Below, piece by piece: positions 1 to 12,344 of a DNA stretch of 64,000 nt. How positions within the stretch are numbered: the stretch's first letter is position 1; each line of letters opens with the position of its first letter. The position numbers were made by a program, and so were the translations under genes. Below the pieces are notes generated by a model. That model was not told the origin of the DNA, made no database searches, and saw nothing but the letters and a program-made list of their open reading frames with translations. This DNA comes from Sesamum alatum (lineage: Eukaryota > Streptophyta > Magnoliopsida > Lamiales > Pedaliaceae): the NCBI GenBank assembly GCA_034509735.1, contig JACGWO010000010.1:14149193-14213192 (forward strand), written 5' to 3'.

Positions 1-1199
1 CACTCAATGCTACCTCCACGACTCGTGAGAGAGGGAACAGGAGTGTATTCACTTCGTTCACAATAAACGTGCAGCTTATTTTCAGGACAAAAGACGTGCC
101 ACGACTCGTGAGACCACACAATTGACTGAAACTAGCTTCCTCACTTTGTCATGGATGGAAGGCTTGGACGAACCACTTAGGTTCTAATCCATTTATTAGG
201 GTCTAATATTTTAGCTTGGTCCAACTAAGTTGAGAGTTTTAATGGAATGAGACATCATCACATATTAAGTGTTTTGCATGCGTAATTGTAGGAATATTCT
301 AAGCATAAATATAAACATACATGAAGTATATAGAATACTCAAAGCATTAAAAACGCATCGCATGAAAAATAAAACCTCGCACGCCTCTGTAGGATGATCA
401 CAAGCCCAAACCTATGCGATCCACTGAGCCTGCAGTGGATCTATGGTCAATCTTAGGGTAGCCCTATGCTATTACAAGATTAATATAACCCATTACATGC
501 AATGGGCCTTGCAAGTTCTCTTCATCTTCTTGGGCTCTCCATCGTGGGCCTATACCGGGCTTCTTCGCCATGGATCCTCCGTGGGCCAACTGATGGCATC
601 CTCCATGGGCCTCCAATCCCATGAGCTTGTCTTCTCTTGCAACTTTTATTTACATAAATAAAATCTCACCACTAATTCTACTCTCATTACATCATAAAAA
701 TAAGAAACTCCAATCAATAGTTGAGGAGGAGTACATTAGGAGGGAGAAAGAAAGCCTTACTATTCCAAGGGAAAAACGAGAGAGGTAAGAAGATGCAAAG
801 ACGCACATAGGCCACAACCCAATAAATAAGTTCAAAATAAACCATACATGCCGTCTAGGGGCTTTGTGATCATCCTTTGTCAATCCAATTAACGCAAATA
901 ACCTATATACCCATCTCACGTAAAATATGCTATTCAAACATATATGATATCCCATATCATAAAATAAGTGCAGAAATTACATGCAAAATATTCACACCAA
1001 ACATTGGATAATGGTGCAACCTATGCACAACGATTTTTGTTGGAAAATCCTTTTCCATAATTAACAAGGCAATATTAATTCTAGGAAATAACCAATTTCA
1101 GCCAAAATTAAAATGCCCCAAGTTAGTTAGTTCAGAAAAAATTTCCAGAATAATAAAGAAAAATAAGATTTCTCAGAACGCACGAAAACGATGAAAACC

Positions 1200-2050
1200 A
1201 AAAAAACGACCCTGCACCACCGGCTAGGCACGCGCGCACGCGCCGGCGCCACTGCTTGCGTACGCAACCAGTGCAGGATGCGCACAACGCGCACAGGCCC
1301 TTGCCCGCGTGCGCAGGCTCACTCCTCGCGCCGCCGCTGCATGGCAGCGTACACACGCAGGGGTAGTGCGCACGCCTGCGTGCATAGACCCTCGGCCGTG
1401 CGCATCAATGTGCGCGCCTACTGCCTGTTGTGCAGCATGCCTGCCGGCCGCCACCGCCTTTCATGTTTTGATGTTTTTCTTGCAACTTCTTTTCCTTGAG
1501 CAACAAAAAATCATCAATTCAAGAATATAACCGCATATTCAAGAATACTAAAATCTAAAATTTGTGTAATATTAATACATGTCAAAATCTACACTTTCTC
1601 ATGCTATACAAATAACCATGATTCCAACATCATAGAAGACGCAGAAACTAACGTGAAATTTTACACGTGAATTTTGATCATTGGTGCAACCATTGCAAAA
1701 ATTAAATCTTGTTAGGGAACCTTTTCCTCATTAACAAAGCAATATTTATTTTAGAAAATTTCAAATTTCAACCAAAAATTACTATACCAAGTCAATGGGT
1801 TCAGAAAACACAACAAATATCACAAAAATAATTTAGAAAAAATAGTTTTGAAAAACGAGATAAAAATGAGAAAAGACGGAAAACGGCACCACCGGCCCGG
1901 CCAGGCGCGCACGCGGGCAGGCCTCTGCCTGCCGCGCACGCCCGGCATAATGTGCGCTGGCTGGGCGCGCGCATGCCCTTCCCTACACGCGCGTCCGGCC
2001 GCACCCCTATGCGCGCGGGTAGCGTCCTGCTGCTGTCGGTACGCCGTTTT
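1200..2050. repeat. Two GC-rich cassettes in LARD A interior
   Basis: Blocks at about 1200-1465 and 1893-2050 are strongly GC/CpG-rich (runs such as GCGCGCACGCG) inside otherwise AT-rich DNA. Each is followed, on the minus strand, by the same AT-rich module containing AACTTGG and a GGTTGCACCA-type motif (around 1010-1135 and 1690-1800). The interior is therefore a tandem duplication of a ~600-700 bp GC-rich/AT-rich unit. The long ORFs seen here on both strands reflect the scarcity of stop codons in GC-rich DNA and show no recognisable domain. Confidence 0.65.
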
Positions 2051-2304
2051 TCACCATGTTTCGACTTTTTAATGCAATTTTCTGAACTATGAGACAAATC
2101 CAACCCAAGAACATGTATATACACATTCAAGAAATCCAAGATCCAAAATTCCATGCAAAATTAAATGCCAATCAAGATCTACGCTAAACATGCTTCAAAT
2201 GTAAATTAAAACACGTTGATCATGCTTCAATATATACAGCAAACCGGGCAATACACCATAAACACATATAAAACATAGAATTCTAGGCCCATATATCGAA
2301 TCGG

Positions 2305-2316
2305 GCTCTGATACCA
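2305..2316 (-). other. Primer-binding site (initiator tRNA-Met) of copy A
   Basis: The minus strand reads TGGTATCAGAGC, the standard plant retrotransposon complement of the 3' end of initiator tRNA-Met, one base after the LTR end. It fixes the orientation and the LTR border. Confidence 0.9.
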
Positions 2317-2317
2317 C

Positions 2318-4528
2318 TGAAAGCGAGCGTGGATCACCCCGGGAGGGAGCTCGAATGCGGAAGCGCGATGGGTTGCATAATAAAGATTACAAAGCATAAA
2401 TTAAACAGAATTTGAAGCATGCATCGTTCATACATAAACGGATCAAGGGGTGTGCCCTTGATTCTCCCGGGCGTTTGGTGTATCTCATGTTCAAGAAAAA
2501 CACAACATGGAGGCCATATAATTTAGAACAAGAAACGTAAAAGAGGACGTTACCTCTCGTAGTCATCTTCATTCGGGTACATGCATTGTTCCCCGTTTTG
2601 CACCAAGATCTCAAAGTAGAGACCCTCTAAATCGTCCACATGCTACACCGGAAAGAAACGAAGTCCCGTGCTAGCAAGAAATCATTTAGGGAAGAAGAGA
2701 CATCGATACAATGCTATTGATTAATGCTACCGACGTCTCTTATGTTCTACCTTGAATAAATCAAGAAGAACAAAGGGAGATTCTTAGAGAGAGTAAGAGA
2801 GTGGACGAGAGAGAGAGAGAGAGAGAGAGATGTGATGGAAAATCATGTGTAGAGATTAGTAGGTGTATGTGTGTTTTTTTGAGTATTTATAGAAAATATA
2901 TTTTCGTATTCCTACTCAACCTCTTCTAAAGAGGCACACTTTGACTAGGATTTTGACCTAGTCAACCTAGGGTTTGATTAAGTCAAATTAATAATGGCCC
3001 TTCATCTCATCAATCTCTATATCAAATCTCGTCCATCCATGTTCGATGAGCTTTATGGAATGGACCTATTTAATTCTAAATTAAATAGTCCAAAAGTCCA
3101 ATGGACTTTATATTAAATCCTATTTAATATTCCAAGCCCACTAATTAATTCACCCTTTTAATCTAATTAAAAGGAAAGTCCATGATTCATTAAATCCATA
3201 AAATCTAATTTATGAACTCAAGCCCGATTAACCAATTAATCCATCGAGGCTTGAATCTCCAAGAAGTATGATTTAATCCCATTAAATTAAACATTCTCCC
3301 AGAATTAATTCCAAACTAACTCCTTTCACATTCGGTGTAGCGGGTGTGACTCTTTAGGTTCACCCTCAGCTAGACTTGGACTTACTTCTTGTTATCTCAT
3401 AACCAAAGTAGTCCGTCACCATGGTTGGATGTCTAGCAATGGTCCATGGTACTAGAGACTAGGTGAATATGTGGCGTGAACATTTAGGCTCCGAGTTACA
3501 CACAGGTACGGTGCTACTGTCACCTATCTCCCGGCCTTAGTCTAGGGCATGGAATAGGATGTCGGTTCCCATCCTTGACTTAGGCACCTATGCTTCAAAC
3601 TTGAGATAGTTTTAACTCTATGATTGACGTAGGAAATCCTTTTCCCACTCAATCAAATGCTATGGCCATAGACTTTAAGAATCTAAACCATCTCAGAGCG
3701 CATAGGAGATCTCGCTGTCATAATCTTTGACAGGGGACAGATCCTCTCTTAGAATCCACCATGCTCTCTACATACTCTGACTGCACTGAACAAGGCTTAT
3801 GATGGCCCTGTCATATGACACGATCACCTGTCGCCAGATCCAAGATACAACCTTCGTATGTGAGCGACTGTCGTGATTCCTCAAGTCCGAGGACTAATCC
3901 CTTACCATTGGAACCAGGAATACGAGTCATATCGACCAAGCCCGCGTGGCTTTCATTTGACGGTTCCCGCGAGTCACCTTAGTCAGCCGACATCTTTGTC
4001 AACTAACCCACTAATATTGCACAGACGTCCAACGTCTGTCACCGATGAAACACGGTACTCATCTAATGAATGCAATCCTTAGTGCAAGTCTCTATAGGAC
4101 CCTTGATGCCCAATCTTGAGGTCCTCGACTTGGAGTGTTTCAAACCTATCTACATAAGTTGGTTCCACGACCGCCAACCTATTTGCGGTCCAACTTCTTG
4201 TATTCATATGTCCGGTCTATGGGCATTTGTTGTGACATCAAAACGACGTTCAATGCTAGCAGTAAGCACAACAAACTCATTGTTGCCAATGATGAATCGT
4301 TACTACATCATCAACCTAATATTGCTCGTTCAAATATTGACGAATGGTTCTCAGAACATCTAACCACATTGACTTTCTGGTCACCTACTCTAACATAAGC
4401 ACAATAGACACATGTGCCAATGACGAACACTTACCATGTTCATTAACAATAAGTTACTTTTAATAAAGATTGTGGAATAGTTCCCAAAATCGCCAATCCA
4501 ATCGGCTTTCTGGTCACCTACTCCAACA
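2318..4528 (-). repeat. 5' LTR of LARD copy A (~2.2 kb)
   Basis: On the minus strand it starts TGTTGGAGTAGGTGACC and ends GCTTTCA, one base before the primer site. It is homologous to LTR C (13,140-15,219) in inverted orientation and more distantly to LTRs B and D. The terminal motif GTAGGTGACCAGAAAG occurs a second time ~130 bp inside (plus 4378-4397), an internal duplication of the LTR tip. A TATA-like TATAAATA lies near plus 2885, and a GA microsatellite at 2808-2830. Confidence 0.75.
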
Positions 4529-4533
4529 TTTTA

Positions 4534-5780
4534 TTGTTCATCAAATAACACTTGGATTATGGAATTAAGGAATGTCAAGTTTCTTGAGAATGACTTGGTT
4601 AACAGGAGTGGCAAAGGATTGACTATAAGATTTGACGTTGATCATTCAGAATCTCAACCTTCCACTTCAAGTAATGTATTGATTGATGTAGTTCACAATG
4701 CTTCTACAGTTCAAACGCATGTTGAACGACCAATTCAAACAGTTCCACAATTTGATGATCAAGTAGATCCGGGTGTTCCACATATACAAAAAAATGTAGA
4801 ACAACCAGTTGAACAACAAGCTCCTCTAGGAGAATATTCATGCAACATTAAGAAGATTTCAAAAAAAGAGATCGACAATTCCTTGTGACTATATAGTATA
4901 TTTACAAGAGTCTGAGTATAATATTGGAGGAAAAAATGATCCTGAAATATTTTCACAACCCATGTAAAGTAGGGAATCCGACTTGTGGTATAATGCTATG
5001 AAAGAGGAGATGAATTCCTGACATCAAATGAAGTCTGGGATCTTGTCGAGTTGCTTGATGGTTTTAAATCCATAGGGTGTAAGTGGGTCTTTATAATAAA
5101 GGACTCATTAGGCAATATCAAAAGACAAAAGCAAGACTTGTAGCTAAGGGTATTATTCAAAGGGAAGGAATCAATTACACGGAGACCTTTTGGCCTGTAT
5201 CGAAGAAAGATTACTCTGCACTACTATGGAAACATGAATGATTCTCCTCTAGTAATGGTGAGCACATGGTATGCAAGCTTAAAAAATCCATACATGGTCT
5301 GAAATAAGGCTCCCGTTAATGGTATTTAAAGTTTCATGATTTCATCTCTCCATTTGGGTTTCTAGAGAATATCATGGATCAATGTATATACCGAGAGGTT
5401 AGTGGGAGTAAAACTTATTTTCTTGTGCTTTTTGTGGTTACTCCCGATGATAAGGGCATGCTATATGAGGTGAAACAATTTTTCTCTAAGAATTTTGAGT
5501 TGAAAGATACGGGTGACGCATCATATGTTATTGGCATCAATATATATAGGGATCAATCTCGATGCACTTTGGGATTGTCTAAGGAAACCTAATATCAATA
5601 AGGTCCTAAAAAGATTTTGAATCAAAGATTGCTCACCTAGTGTAGATCTCATTGTGAAGGGTGACAAGCTACATTTGAACTAGTGCCCAAGGAATGACCT
5701 GAATAGGAACAAATCGCATATGTTTTAGTCATTGGAAGCCTTATATATATTCAAGTCAGTACAAAGCCTAACATTGTATT
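4534..5780 (+). pseudogene. Old Copia pol remnant, integrase tail to reverse transcriptase (first half)
   Basis: The plus strand reads the integrase C-terminus/linker (RNVKFLEN at the start of the 4559 frame, then a Ser/Pro/Gln-rich linker) and then Copia RT pieces in shifting frames: NEVWDLVELLDGFKSIG and LVAKG around 5030-5150, LKKSIHGLK near 5280-5300, and TPDDKGMLYEVKQFF, FELKDTGDASYVIGINIYRD in the 5374-5592 frame. Frameshifts and stops are numerous. The catalytic YVDD box is absent: the sequence passes from LVLFVV directly to the downstream TPDDKGM. Gag, protease and the integrase core are missing, cut off by LARD A. The reading resumes at 9286 after LARD B. Confidence 0.85.
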
Positions 5781-6297
5781 TGAAAGCATGTGTGGATCGT
5801 CCCGAGAGGGAGCGCGAATGTGGAAGCGCAATAAATTAAAAACATAAAAATAAAATATGCTATAAACGGAAAGTAAATATACGTTCAAGGGATGTTCCCT
5901 TGAACCTCCGAGGGTTTGGTGTATCTCATGGTAAAAAAAAACATGCTAAATCATGGTGGCCATAGGGTTGCAACAAAGGAAACGTGAAACCTACCCGTTG
6001 TCCTTTTCTTCAAACCACTACGTGCGTTGTTCCACGTTTTGCCACCAAAATTGCAAATTAGGAACCCTCTAAAAATTGTCCACCCAATGCATCGGATCTT
6101 GATCTCCCATGCTAGCCAGAAATCAAGAGGAATATAATATAGGAGGACAAATCGACCTAGCGTTATGAATTAACATAATTGATTTACCTATAGTTCTCTT
6201 GTATCAAAGACAAGGAACTAGAACACTTTCTTGAAGAGTGGAGAGAAGAGGCGAACGAGAGAGAAAGGGAAAGTGGCCGTGTGTGTGTGTGTGTGCT
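5781..6297 (-). repeat. Truncated 3' LTR of LARD copy B
   Basis: It aligns base by base with 7340-7845 (same TGAAAGCATG start, same ATCAAGAGGAATATAATAT segment) and stops in a GT repeat where interior sequence begins. Confidence 0.8.
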
Positions 6298-6734
6298 AGA
6301 GTACATTTGGAGGAAGATAGAAGGCTTTATTATTCGAAGGCAACCAGAAAAGAGAGAGAAAAATAATAAACGAGGCACACAGGCCAAACATAAAATAAAC
6401 CATACATGCGGTCTAGGGCTTTGTGATCATCCGTTCTCATCAATGCAAATAGCATTTCACATAATCAAGTAGACATGCCATTCACATAAACTCATGATAA
6501 CTAATGTCATAAAATGCATAAAATTAATGCATAATTACTACACAAAAAATGTTGACCGTTGGTGGAACCATTGCAATTTCTTGCTAGGAAATCCTTTCCT
6601 CATTATTTAAACAATATTAATTTTAGGTGATTCCAAACCAAACCCAAAATAAAATATTTTTAAGAATAATGTCTTACAAGAAAAAGTTGCAAAAATAACC
6701 CAAAAATAAACCCAGAAATAATAATTTTGAAAAC

Positions 6735-7105
6735 GACCACGAGAATGGAAGGCCAACGGCCCACTGCAGCAGGCAGCAACCCGGCCGCAGACGCGCACTG
6801 GCCGGGCGCGCGCGCGCTCAGGCTGCGCCAGCAGGGCGGCCGTGCACAGGCTCCCTGCCTGCGTGCGCTGCCTTGTTGCGCATCCGCGTTCGTGCGAGCT
6901 GGGCACCTTTGCCTGCGTCCGCACACGGCCAACTGGCCACACATCTGCCTGTCGTGCGCACTAGACTCGCTGGCCGGGCGCGCACACGCAGGCACCTCTG
7001 CCAGTATGTGCACACACGACCGGCAGACTGCGCATGTTGTCGCGCGCACGTGTGCATGCGCCTTCGTCTGCGTGCTCGCGCGGTCGGCTGGTTGCCGCCG
7101 CTGAT
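6735..7105. repeat. GC-rich cassette in LARD B interior
   Basis: A ~370-bp CpG-rich block at the position equivalent to the GC cassettes of copies A and C. It is followed (minus) by the conserved AT-rich module with the GGTTCCACCAACGG segment near 6560. Overlapping ORFs on both strands (for example 6660-7277 minus, 6727-7104 plus) have no recognisable domain. Confidence 0.6.
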
Positions 7106-7326
7106 CCCATTTTATATTTTCGATGGTATTTCTGCCCCATTTTTCCTTCAAGAAATCAGGAAAATATTTCAAAAATAGAAGAAATCTAAGATCCAAAATT
7201 AATGTGTAAATTAACGCATTAAACCCTAGTTTATACGGCATGCCATAAAATATAAATAAAGTCACGTAAGAAAACATGCTTTAACACATATGGCACATAA
7301 AACCCTAGGCCAATACACCGAACCTG

Positions 7327-7338
7327 GCTCTGATACCA
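7327..7338 (-). other. Primer-binding site (initiator tRNA-Met) of copy B
   Basis: The minus strand reads TGGTATCAGAGC one base after the LTR end. Confidence 0.9.
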
Positions 7339-7339
7339 C

Positions 7340-9285
7340 TGAAAGCATGCGTGGATCATCCCGAGAGGGAGCGCGAATGTGGAAGCGCAATAAATTAAAA
7401 ACATGAAAATAAAACATGCTATAAACGGAAAGTAAATACATGTTCAAGGGGTGTTTAGTGTATCTCATGATCAAAACAAACATGCTAAATCATGGTGTCC
7501 ATAGGGTTGCAACAAAGGAAATGTGAAACCTACCCGTTGTCGTTTTCTTCAAACCGCTATGTGCGTTGTTCTGCGTTTTGCCACCAAGATTTCAAATTAG
7601 GAACCCTTTAAATTATCCACCCAATCCACCGGATCTTGATCCCCCGTGCTAGCAAGAAATCAAGAGGAATATAATATATGAGGACAAATCGCCTTAGCGT
7701 TATGAATTAACGTGATCGATTTGCCTATAGTTCTCTTGTATCAAAGGCAAGGAACTAGAACACTTTCTTGGATAGTGGAGAGGGGAGGCGGATGAGAGAG
7801 ATAGGGAGAGTGGCTGAATGTGCGTGTGTGTGTGCGGTAGAATTTCATCACCTAGTAGTGTGTGTTTCTATGAGAATTTATAGAAGGGGACTTTTCCCAG
7901 TCCTCTTCAAACTCTCATAGAGAAGCATAGGTTGAGTAGGATTTTTGACCTAGTCAAATCCTAGTCAACTTAGGTTAAACACCAAGTGAAACTTAGTCTT
8001 GGCCATTGATCTCTCCATTTGATCTCGTCCGTCCATCTCTTAGATGGATTTCATGGAATAATTTAAATCTAATTTAAAATAATCCCCAAGGCTTTAAATA
8101 ATTAAATAATTATTTTGAGCCTATTTTTTCAATTTAATAAATCCAATTTATTAGTTATTTCTATTTAATCCAATGAAATAATTAACAATCCAAAAAAGTG
8201 AACCAATTTAATCTAATTAAATTGTTCTATCTCCCAGAATTAATTTCAAATTAATTCCTCCACTATCGGTGGATTGCGTGTGACTCTTTAGATTCACCCT
8301 CAGCTAGACTTGGCCGAATTTTCCAATCATCCTATGATGGAAAATCATCCGTCACCATGGGTGGTCGTCTAGCAACGGTCCATGGCACTAGAGACTAGGT
8401 GAATATTATGGCGTGAACATTTTTGGCTCTTTAGTACATTTGTCCTTCCATCTTTCATCTCACAGCTATAGTCTAGGGTTTAGACAATAGGTGTCGGTAC
8501 TCATTCTTGACTAAAGATTTGGCTCGTTCATACCAAACGTCACAGGGATCTCATCCCACTTTTCAATTACTGTGGCCATAGAACTAGAGGACGAGTCTTA
8601 GAGTGTAAGTGAGACATTACTGTCAATCCTTTTGACAGGAGACAGATTCTGTATTAGGACCTACTATTCACACTACACACCTTGACTGCACTAGAAAGGG
8701 CTTATGACTGTCTCTCGACTTGGTAGCCTCTTTGCAAATCTAAGATACAGGCACGGTGTGCATGTGACCGAATAGTCTCTCAAGTCCGAAGACCAAACCC
8801 GTACTATCGGAATCGGGAATTCGAGTCATACCGACCAACCCACTCAAGATTTTCCATATGACGATTCCCACAAGTCACCTCAGTTTGTAGGCACCAAGCT
8901 AGCTAACCCACTAACATTACATGGACGACCTTCATCATTTATCGATGAAACGCGACTACAATCGCTTAGTGCAAGTCTCAAATTGACTCTCGATACCCTA
9001 TCTCGAGTTCCTTCGACTTGGAGTATATCAGACCGACCCGCAGAAACTGATTTCATGACTTGTCATTCTATGCGCAATCCAGTTTCTTGGATTAAGCTTT
9101 TGGTCTGTGGGTTTTGTTTGTGTATTGAACAGTTTGTAATGTAAAGCACTTAAGTGAACACAGACAAAGAATTAATGCCAAATATGAATATCACTTTTAT
9201 TCATAAACTTTATTTAAACACCATATCGTCAAAAATAGGTTACATAAGCCTAACATGATTGGCTTCACAGTCACCTATTCTAAGA
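7340..9285 (-). repeat. 5' LTR of LARD copy B
   Basis: It is 1946 bp, ends GCTTTCA next to the primer site, and starts (minus) with the AGAATAGGTGAC motif shared with LTR D. It belongs with D to a subfamily distinct from A and C. A GT-rich microsatellite lies near 7825-7835 and a TATA-like TATAAATT near 7870. Confidence 0.8.
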
Positions 9286-9900
9286 GTATTTGTCGTGAGG
9301 ATGTTGGGAAGGTATCAGAGTAATCCATTTTTAGAGCACTAGAGGGCTGCAAAGAAAGTCATGAGGTATCTTCAAGGAACGAAGGATTATATGCTTATGT
9401 ATAGGCAAACTAAGAATCTAGAAGTTGTTGCGTACTTTGATTTAGACTTTGTTGGTTGCATTGATTCAAGAAAATCAATATCTGGTTATATCTTTATGTT
9501 TGTCGGTGGAACTATATCATGGAGGACAGTGAAACAAACTCTGATTGCTACTTCCACTATGGAAGCTGAGTTTGTATCTTGTGTTTAAGGAAATTGCACA
9601 CGGTGTATGGTTGGAGAGCATCATGTACGGCTTTAGAATAACGGAATCAATTGTAAGCCATTAAGAATATATTATGATAATTCAGTAACTGCCTTTATGT
9701 ATAACAAAAGTGGAGGTTGAAGTAAACACATTGACATTAAGTATTTAACCATAAGGGAATGTGGTGGTCATTGAATACATTAGCACTAAATTGATGCTAG
9801 ATGATCTTTTGACTAAAGGCATGCCACCAAATAATTTTAAGGATCATGTAGCTAGAACGGGAATAGTCCCACGATGTGATTGTATTGTGATACAATTGTA
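9286..9900 (+). pseudogene. Old Copia pol remnant, RNase H half
   Basis: This continues the interrupted Copia ORF: QSNPFLEHWRAAKKVMRYLQ, then GTKDYMLMYRQT, a DLDFVGCIDS RNase H segment, SGYIFMFVGGTISW and STMEAEF (9361-9588), then in another frame SKHIDIKYLTIREC and DDLLTKGMPPNNFKDHV up to ~9890. These are the typical Copia RNase H landmarks. Frameshifts (after 9588 and near 9640) make it a pseudogene. It presumably leads into a 3' LTR downstream, but no LTR partner is in the window. Confidence 0.85.
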
Positions 9901-11224
9901 CGTTTAATGAAATTCTTATTCAGTTATTGTGTTTTCTCACTTTAGTTGTGCACATTTCAATTTGAGAAAACAATATTGTTTTTGGGTACTAAATAAAATA
10001 GTGCTCATTTAATTAAGTTGTACTACCGTGTAGGTCAGAAATATAATGCATTGTGATACATAGAAGATACTACTGAATAATAGCGAGCATGTAGCCATGA
10101 TTCATGTACTTTCTCCTTGTTTGGACCCCTTTGAGATGGAAGTTTCATCGTTGGATAGATGAACCAAGTGAGACAATATTGGACAAATGATACTGACATG
10201 TTTTGTAGTCTGAGCGGACAAGAAATAAGGCGTGGCCACTGGTTATCACATTACCATTTTTGTCCAGCACACATTTGATAAGTTGTGGCCACGTCTTATC
10301 ACATGTGCAATTCTGTCTAGCTCATCATATATGCGCTTTTGTCCCGCACTGCAGAAGTGTGCATGACTTGGGCCATGACCACAACGTATCTCTACATGAC
10401 GGTTTTTCTGATGTGATCCACTATCTAACTTAGGTAACTTTCTGTAACCGCCAAATAAGAACATATGAGACATTTTTTATGAAAAAAATATATGGAAAAA
10501 TATTGGTTTTTTGCTGGAGTTTTGTTTTAAAAACTTGATTGAAAGACTTGGGTCCCACGAAATGCTACGATCATAAGGAGACACACCATCGATTTGATTG
10601 CACTAGATTTTAGAAGAACCCAACATCAATTTTTCTGCATTCTTCGGGCTTTCTTTATAGATTTGCATCTAAATCAAGGCTAGAGGTAAGTATCCTAAAA
10701 AAATCGCTTCTACACTCTATAATCTAAGATGTATATGATGTGATTAATACATGTATGTTAGATATAATCTTTTGCCAACATTTATGTTGGATTATGTTAA
10801 TGTTTAGATGGATCTATATTTCGACCATCTTGTTTCCTTGGCCTATTTATTATGCTTATAAATTTTTTATTTATACTATTAATTGTACAATAGGGTAAGA
10901 AAATTTTTCTATTCTTTATTTATTTTGGAAAGAAACAAAGAAATTTTGTAGTTATAACCTAATGCTTAAATTTTGGAGGTATAACAACTAGAAAATATTA
11001 CACGACTCAAATAAACTTTGAACAATTTGTCCAGTCCAAAGCTTCCTTAAAGAATAAATACAATCAAGGAAACTCTGTGTATTTCCTTTCAAGCAAATGT
11101 TAAAAATAGTTTTTTTTTTATTGTTTTTAGGATCAAAGTAATTAAACAACTTTGTTGTGCGACAACAAGGTTACTCTCTTGCAAATGGTCACCCAATTAT
11201 AAATGTAAGTGCCAAGAAATATGT
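9901..11224 (+). other. Probable 3' LTR/flank of old Copia and unassigned AT-rich DNA
   Basis: No gene is recognised. The bases after the pol end probably include that element's 3' LTR, since a GTGGCCAC...TTATCACAT motif is repeated ~45-50 bp apart (about 10,231-10,305), but no second copy exists here to define borders. The rest is AT-rich. Confidence 0.35.
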
Positions 11225-11702
11225 CACTGCAAGATAACATCACAAACTAACGATGGCTACACATCGTAAAACTACTTCTGCACTTAGCGTTGCAAGTATT
11301 TGGGACTACTCTATTTTTTGGCGTGAAGTGTAAGCCAAACTTAAGTAAATATACCAATAGATGCTTTCATGGCAGAGTCATCGCAAATTTTCATTCGTTC
11401 GAATAATAATTACATTCCAATCTCCACTATAAAATGTATAAAAAAAATTAAGTGAACTTTGCAACAAATGTGGTTCTAAATTTTTGCAATAATTCTTTAT
11501 TTGCCTTGCAAATTATTTGCGATGGGGTTTATTCCCACATTCTTGTTTTCGTAAAAATTTTCATCGCCATCTAATGTTTACAACAAATTTATAATAGGCG
11601 TTTTTTGTTGCATTCTTGTCATTGGACATTACGTTGCAAATCAAGATTTGGGATGCTCATTATTGTTTCGTTGCCATTAATTATTATTCTTTTTTTGTAG
11701 TG
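11225..11702. mobile_element. Small CACTA-type non-autonomous element (tentative)
   Basis: It begins CACTGCAAGA and ends TTTTTTTGTAGTG (inverse CACTACAAAA), a 478-bp span. Subterminal copies of TTGCAA with nearby ATTTGGGA occur toward both ends (for example 11,290-11,305 and 11,630-11,650), as is usual in CACTA-family elements. The 3-bp flanks (TGT/ATA) do not match, so no target duplication is proven. Confidence 0.45.
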
Positions 11703-12344
11703 ATATTTAACTTGAAATTGATTTGCTAACTCATTCTAATATTGGGTAAATTTTTTAGGGATAATTACACCGCCTAACCCTAATCTTTGGTAGAATTACA
11801 TATGGACCCTCTATGGTTTGAGAAATTACATCTAATACTCCTAACCAAACTTGTCAATGGTTACCCAGGCCTATACCTAAAATCGCCCAATATAATAATT
11901 AGTATATAAGCCAAAACCTAGTGGGTCAAGCACCTGATGGGTCCAAGACCGAAATTCATTTGACCGGACTCAGTGTTTTCTTATTTTTTTTTTCACACAT
12001 AGTCCAAATAAGTAATAAAATTTTAAAAATCTAAGTGAAGAAATCATCACAAGGAAAAGAAAATATATTTTCACCTAAACATAGAATCAAGAAGATAAAT
12101 AATAAATAAAGGTAGTGGATCTATATAGAGAAAATCTAGGCATCATTTTGAAAACAATAAAGAAAAAAGTTTCAATTTTTTTCGCTCGTTATTCTCTCTG
12201 TCTTCTTCACCCTTCAAACCCAATTCAAACCTACAAGGCTATCATCAACCATGTCCTTGTCAACTGCAACCCCATCACACAACTATGAACCCACCAATCA
12301 AAATGAAGATCAAAACTAAGATGAAGCACAAAAACTTAAATGAC
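11703..12344. other. Intergenic; partial MITE-like terminus
   Basis: No gene is seen. 11,758-11,870 reads GGGATAATTACACC followed by spaced AATTACA blocks, resembling one arm of the MULE/MITE termini elsewhere in the window (38,016; 30,470), without a matching second arm. The remainder is AT-rich. Confidence 0.3.

Larger units (their letters stand above)
1..4528 (-). mobile_element. LARD-like non-coding LTR retrotransposon, copy A (left end off window)
   Basis: Read on the minus strand this runs 5' LTR (4528-2318), a primer-binding site and about 2.3 kb of internal sequence. No gag or pol motif is visible in any frame. The internal DNA alternates AT-rich stretches with two GC-rich blocks. 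The first ~130 bases match, inverted, the bases just before the LTR of copy C, so the 3' LTR should begin just left of the window. Large LTRs, an initiator-Met primer site and a non-coding interior fit a non-autonomous large retrotransposon derivative that relies on Copia proteins. The right target-duplication candidate is TTTTA at 4529-4533; its partner is outside the window. Confidence 0.72.
5781..9285 (-). mobile_element. LARD-like retrotransposon copy B, internally deleted, with TSD
   Basis: A 3505-bp insertion splits the Copia remnant. It is flanked by GTATT at 5776-5780 and 9286-9290, a 5-bp target duplication. On the minus strand: full 5' LTR (9285-7340), primer site (7338-7327), ~1 kb of non-coding interior with one GC-rich block, then only the last ~517 bp of the 3' LTR (6297-5781). 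The LTR remnant joins interior sequence at a (GT)n run (about 6280-6296), so a deletion removed the 3' end of the interior plus most of the 3' LTR. The 5' LTR tip is TCTTAG instead of TGTTAG. Confidence 0.85.

Noticed and set aside
1132..2154. Overlapping long ORFs on both strands in the GC-rich blocks of LARD A
   Set aside because: GC-rich sequence has few stop codons; frames are open on both strands, low complexity (Arg/Ala/Cys/His-rich), without domains, and not conserved in frame in copies B and C.
2305..2316. TGGTATCAGAGC as part of a tRNA gene
   Set aside because: No cloverleaf can be drawn around it; its place beside LTR ends at three loci shows that it is a primer-binding site.
6660..7277. 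205-aa minus ORF in LARD B
   Set aside because: Same GC-block effect; flanked by AT-rich repeat module and competing ORFs on the opposite strand.
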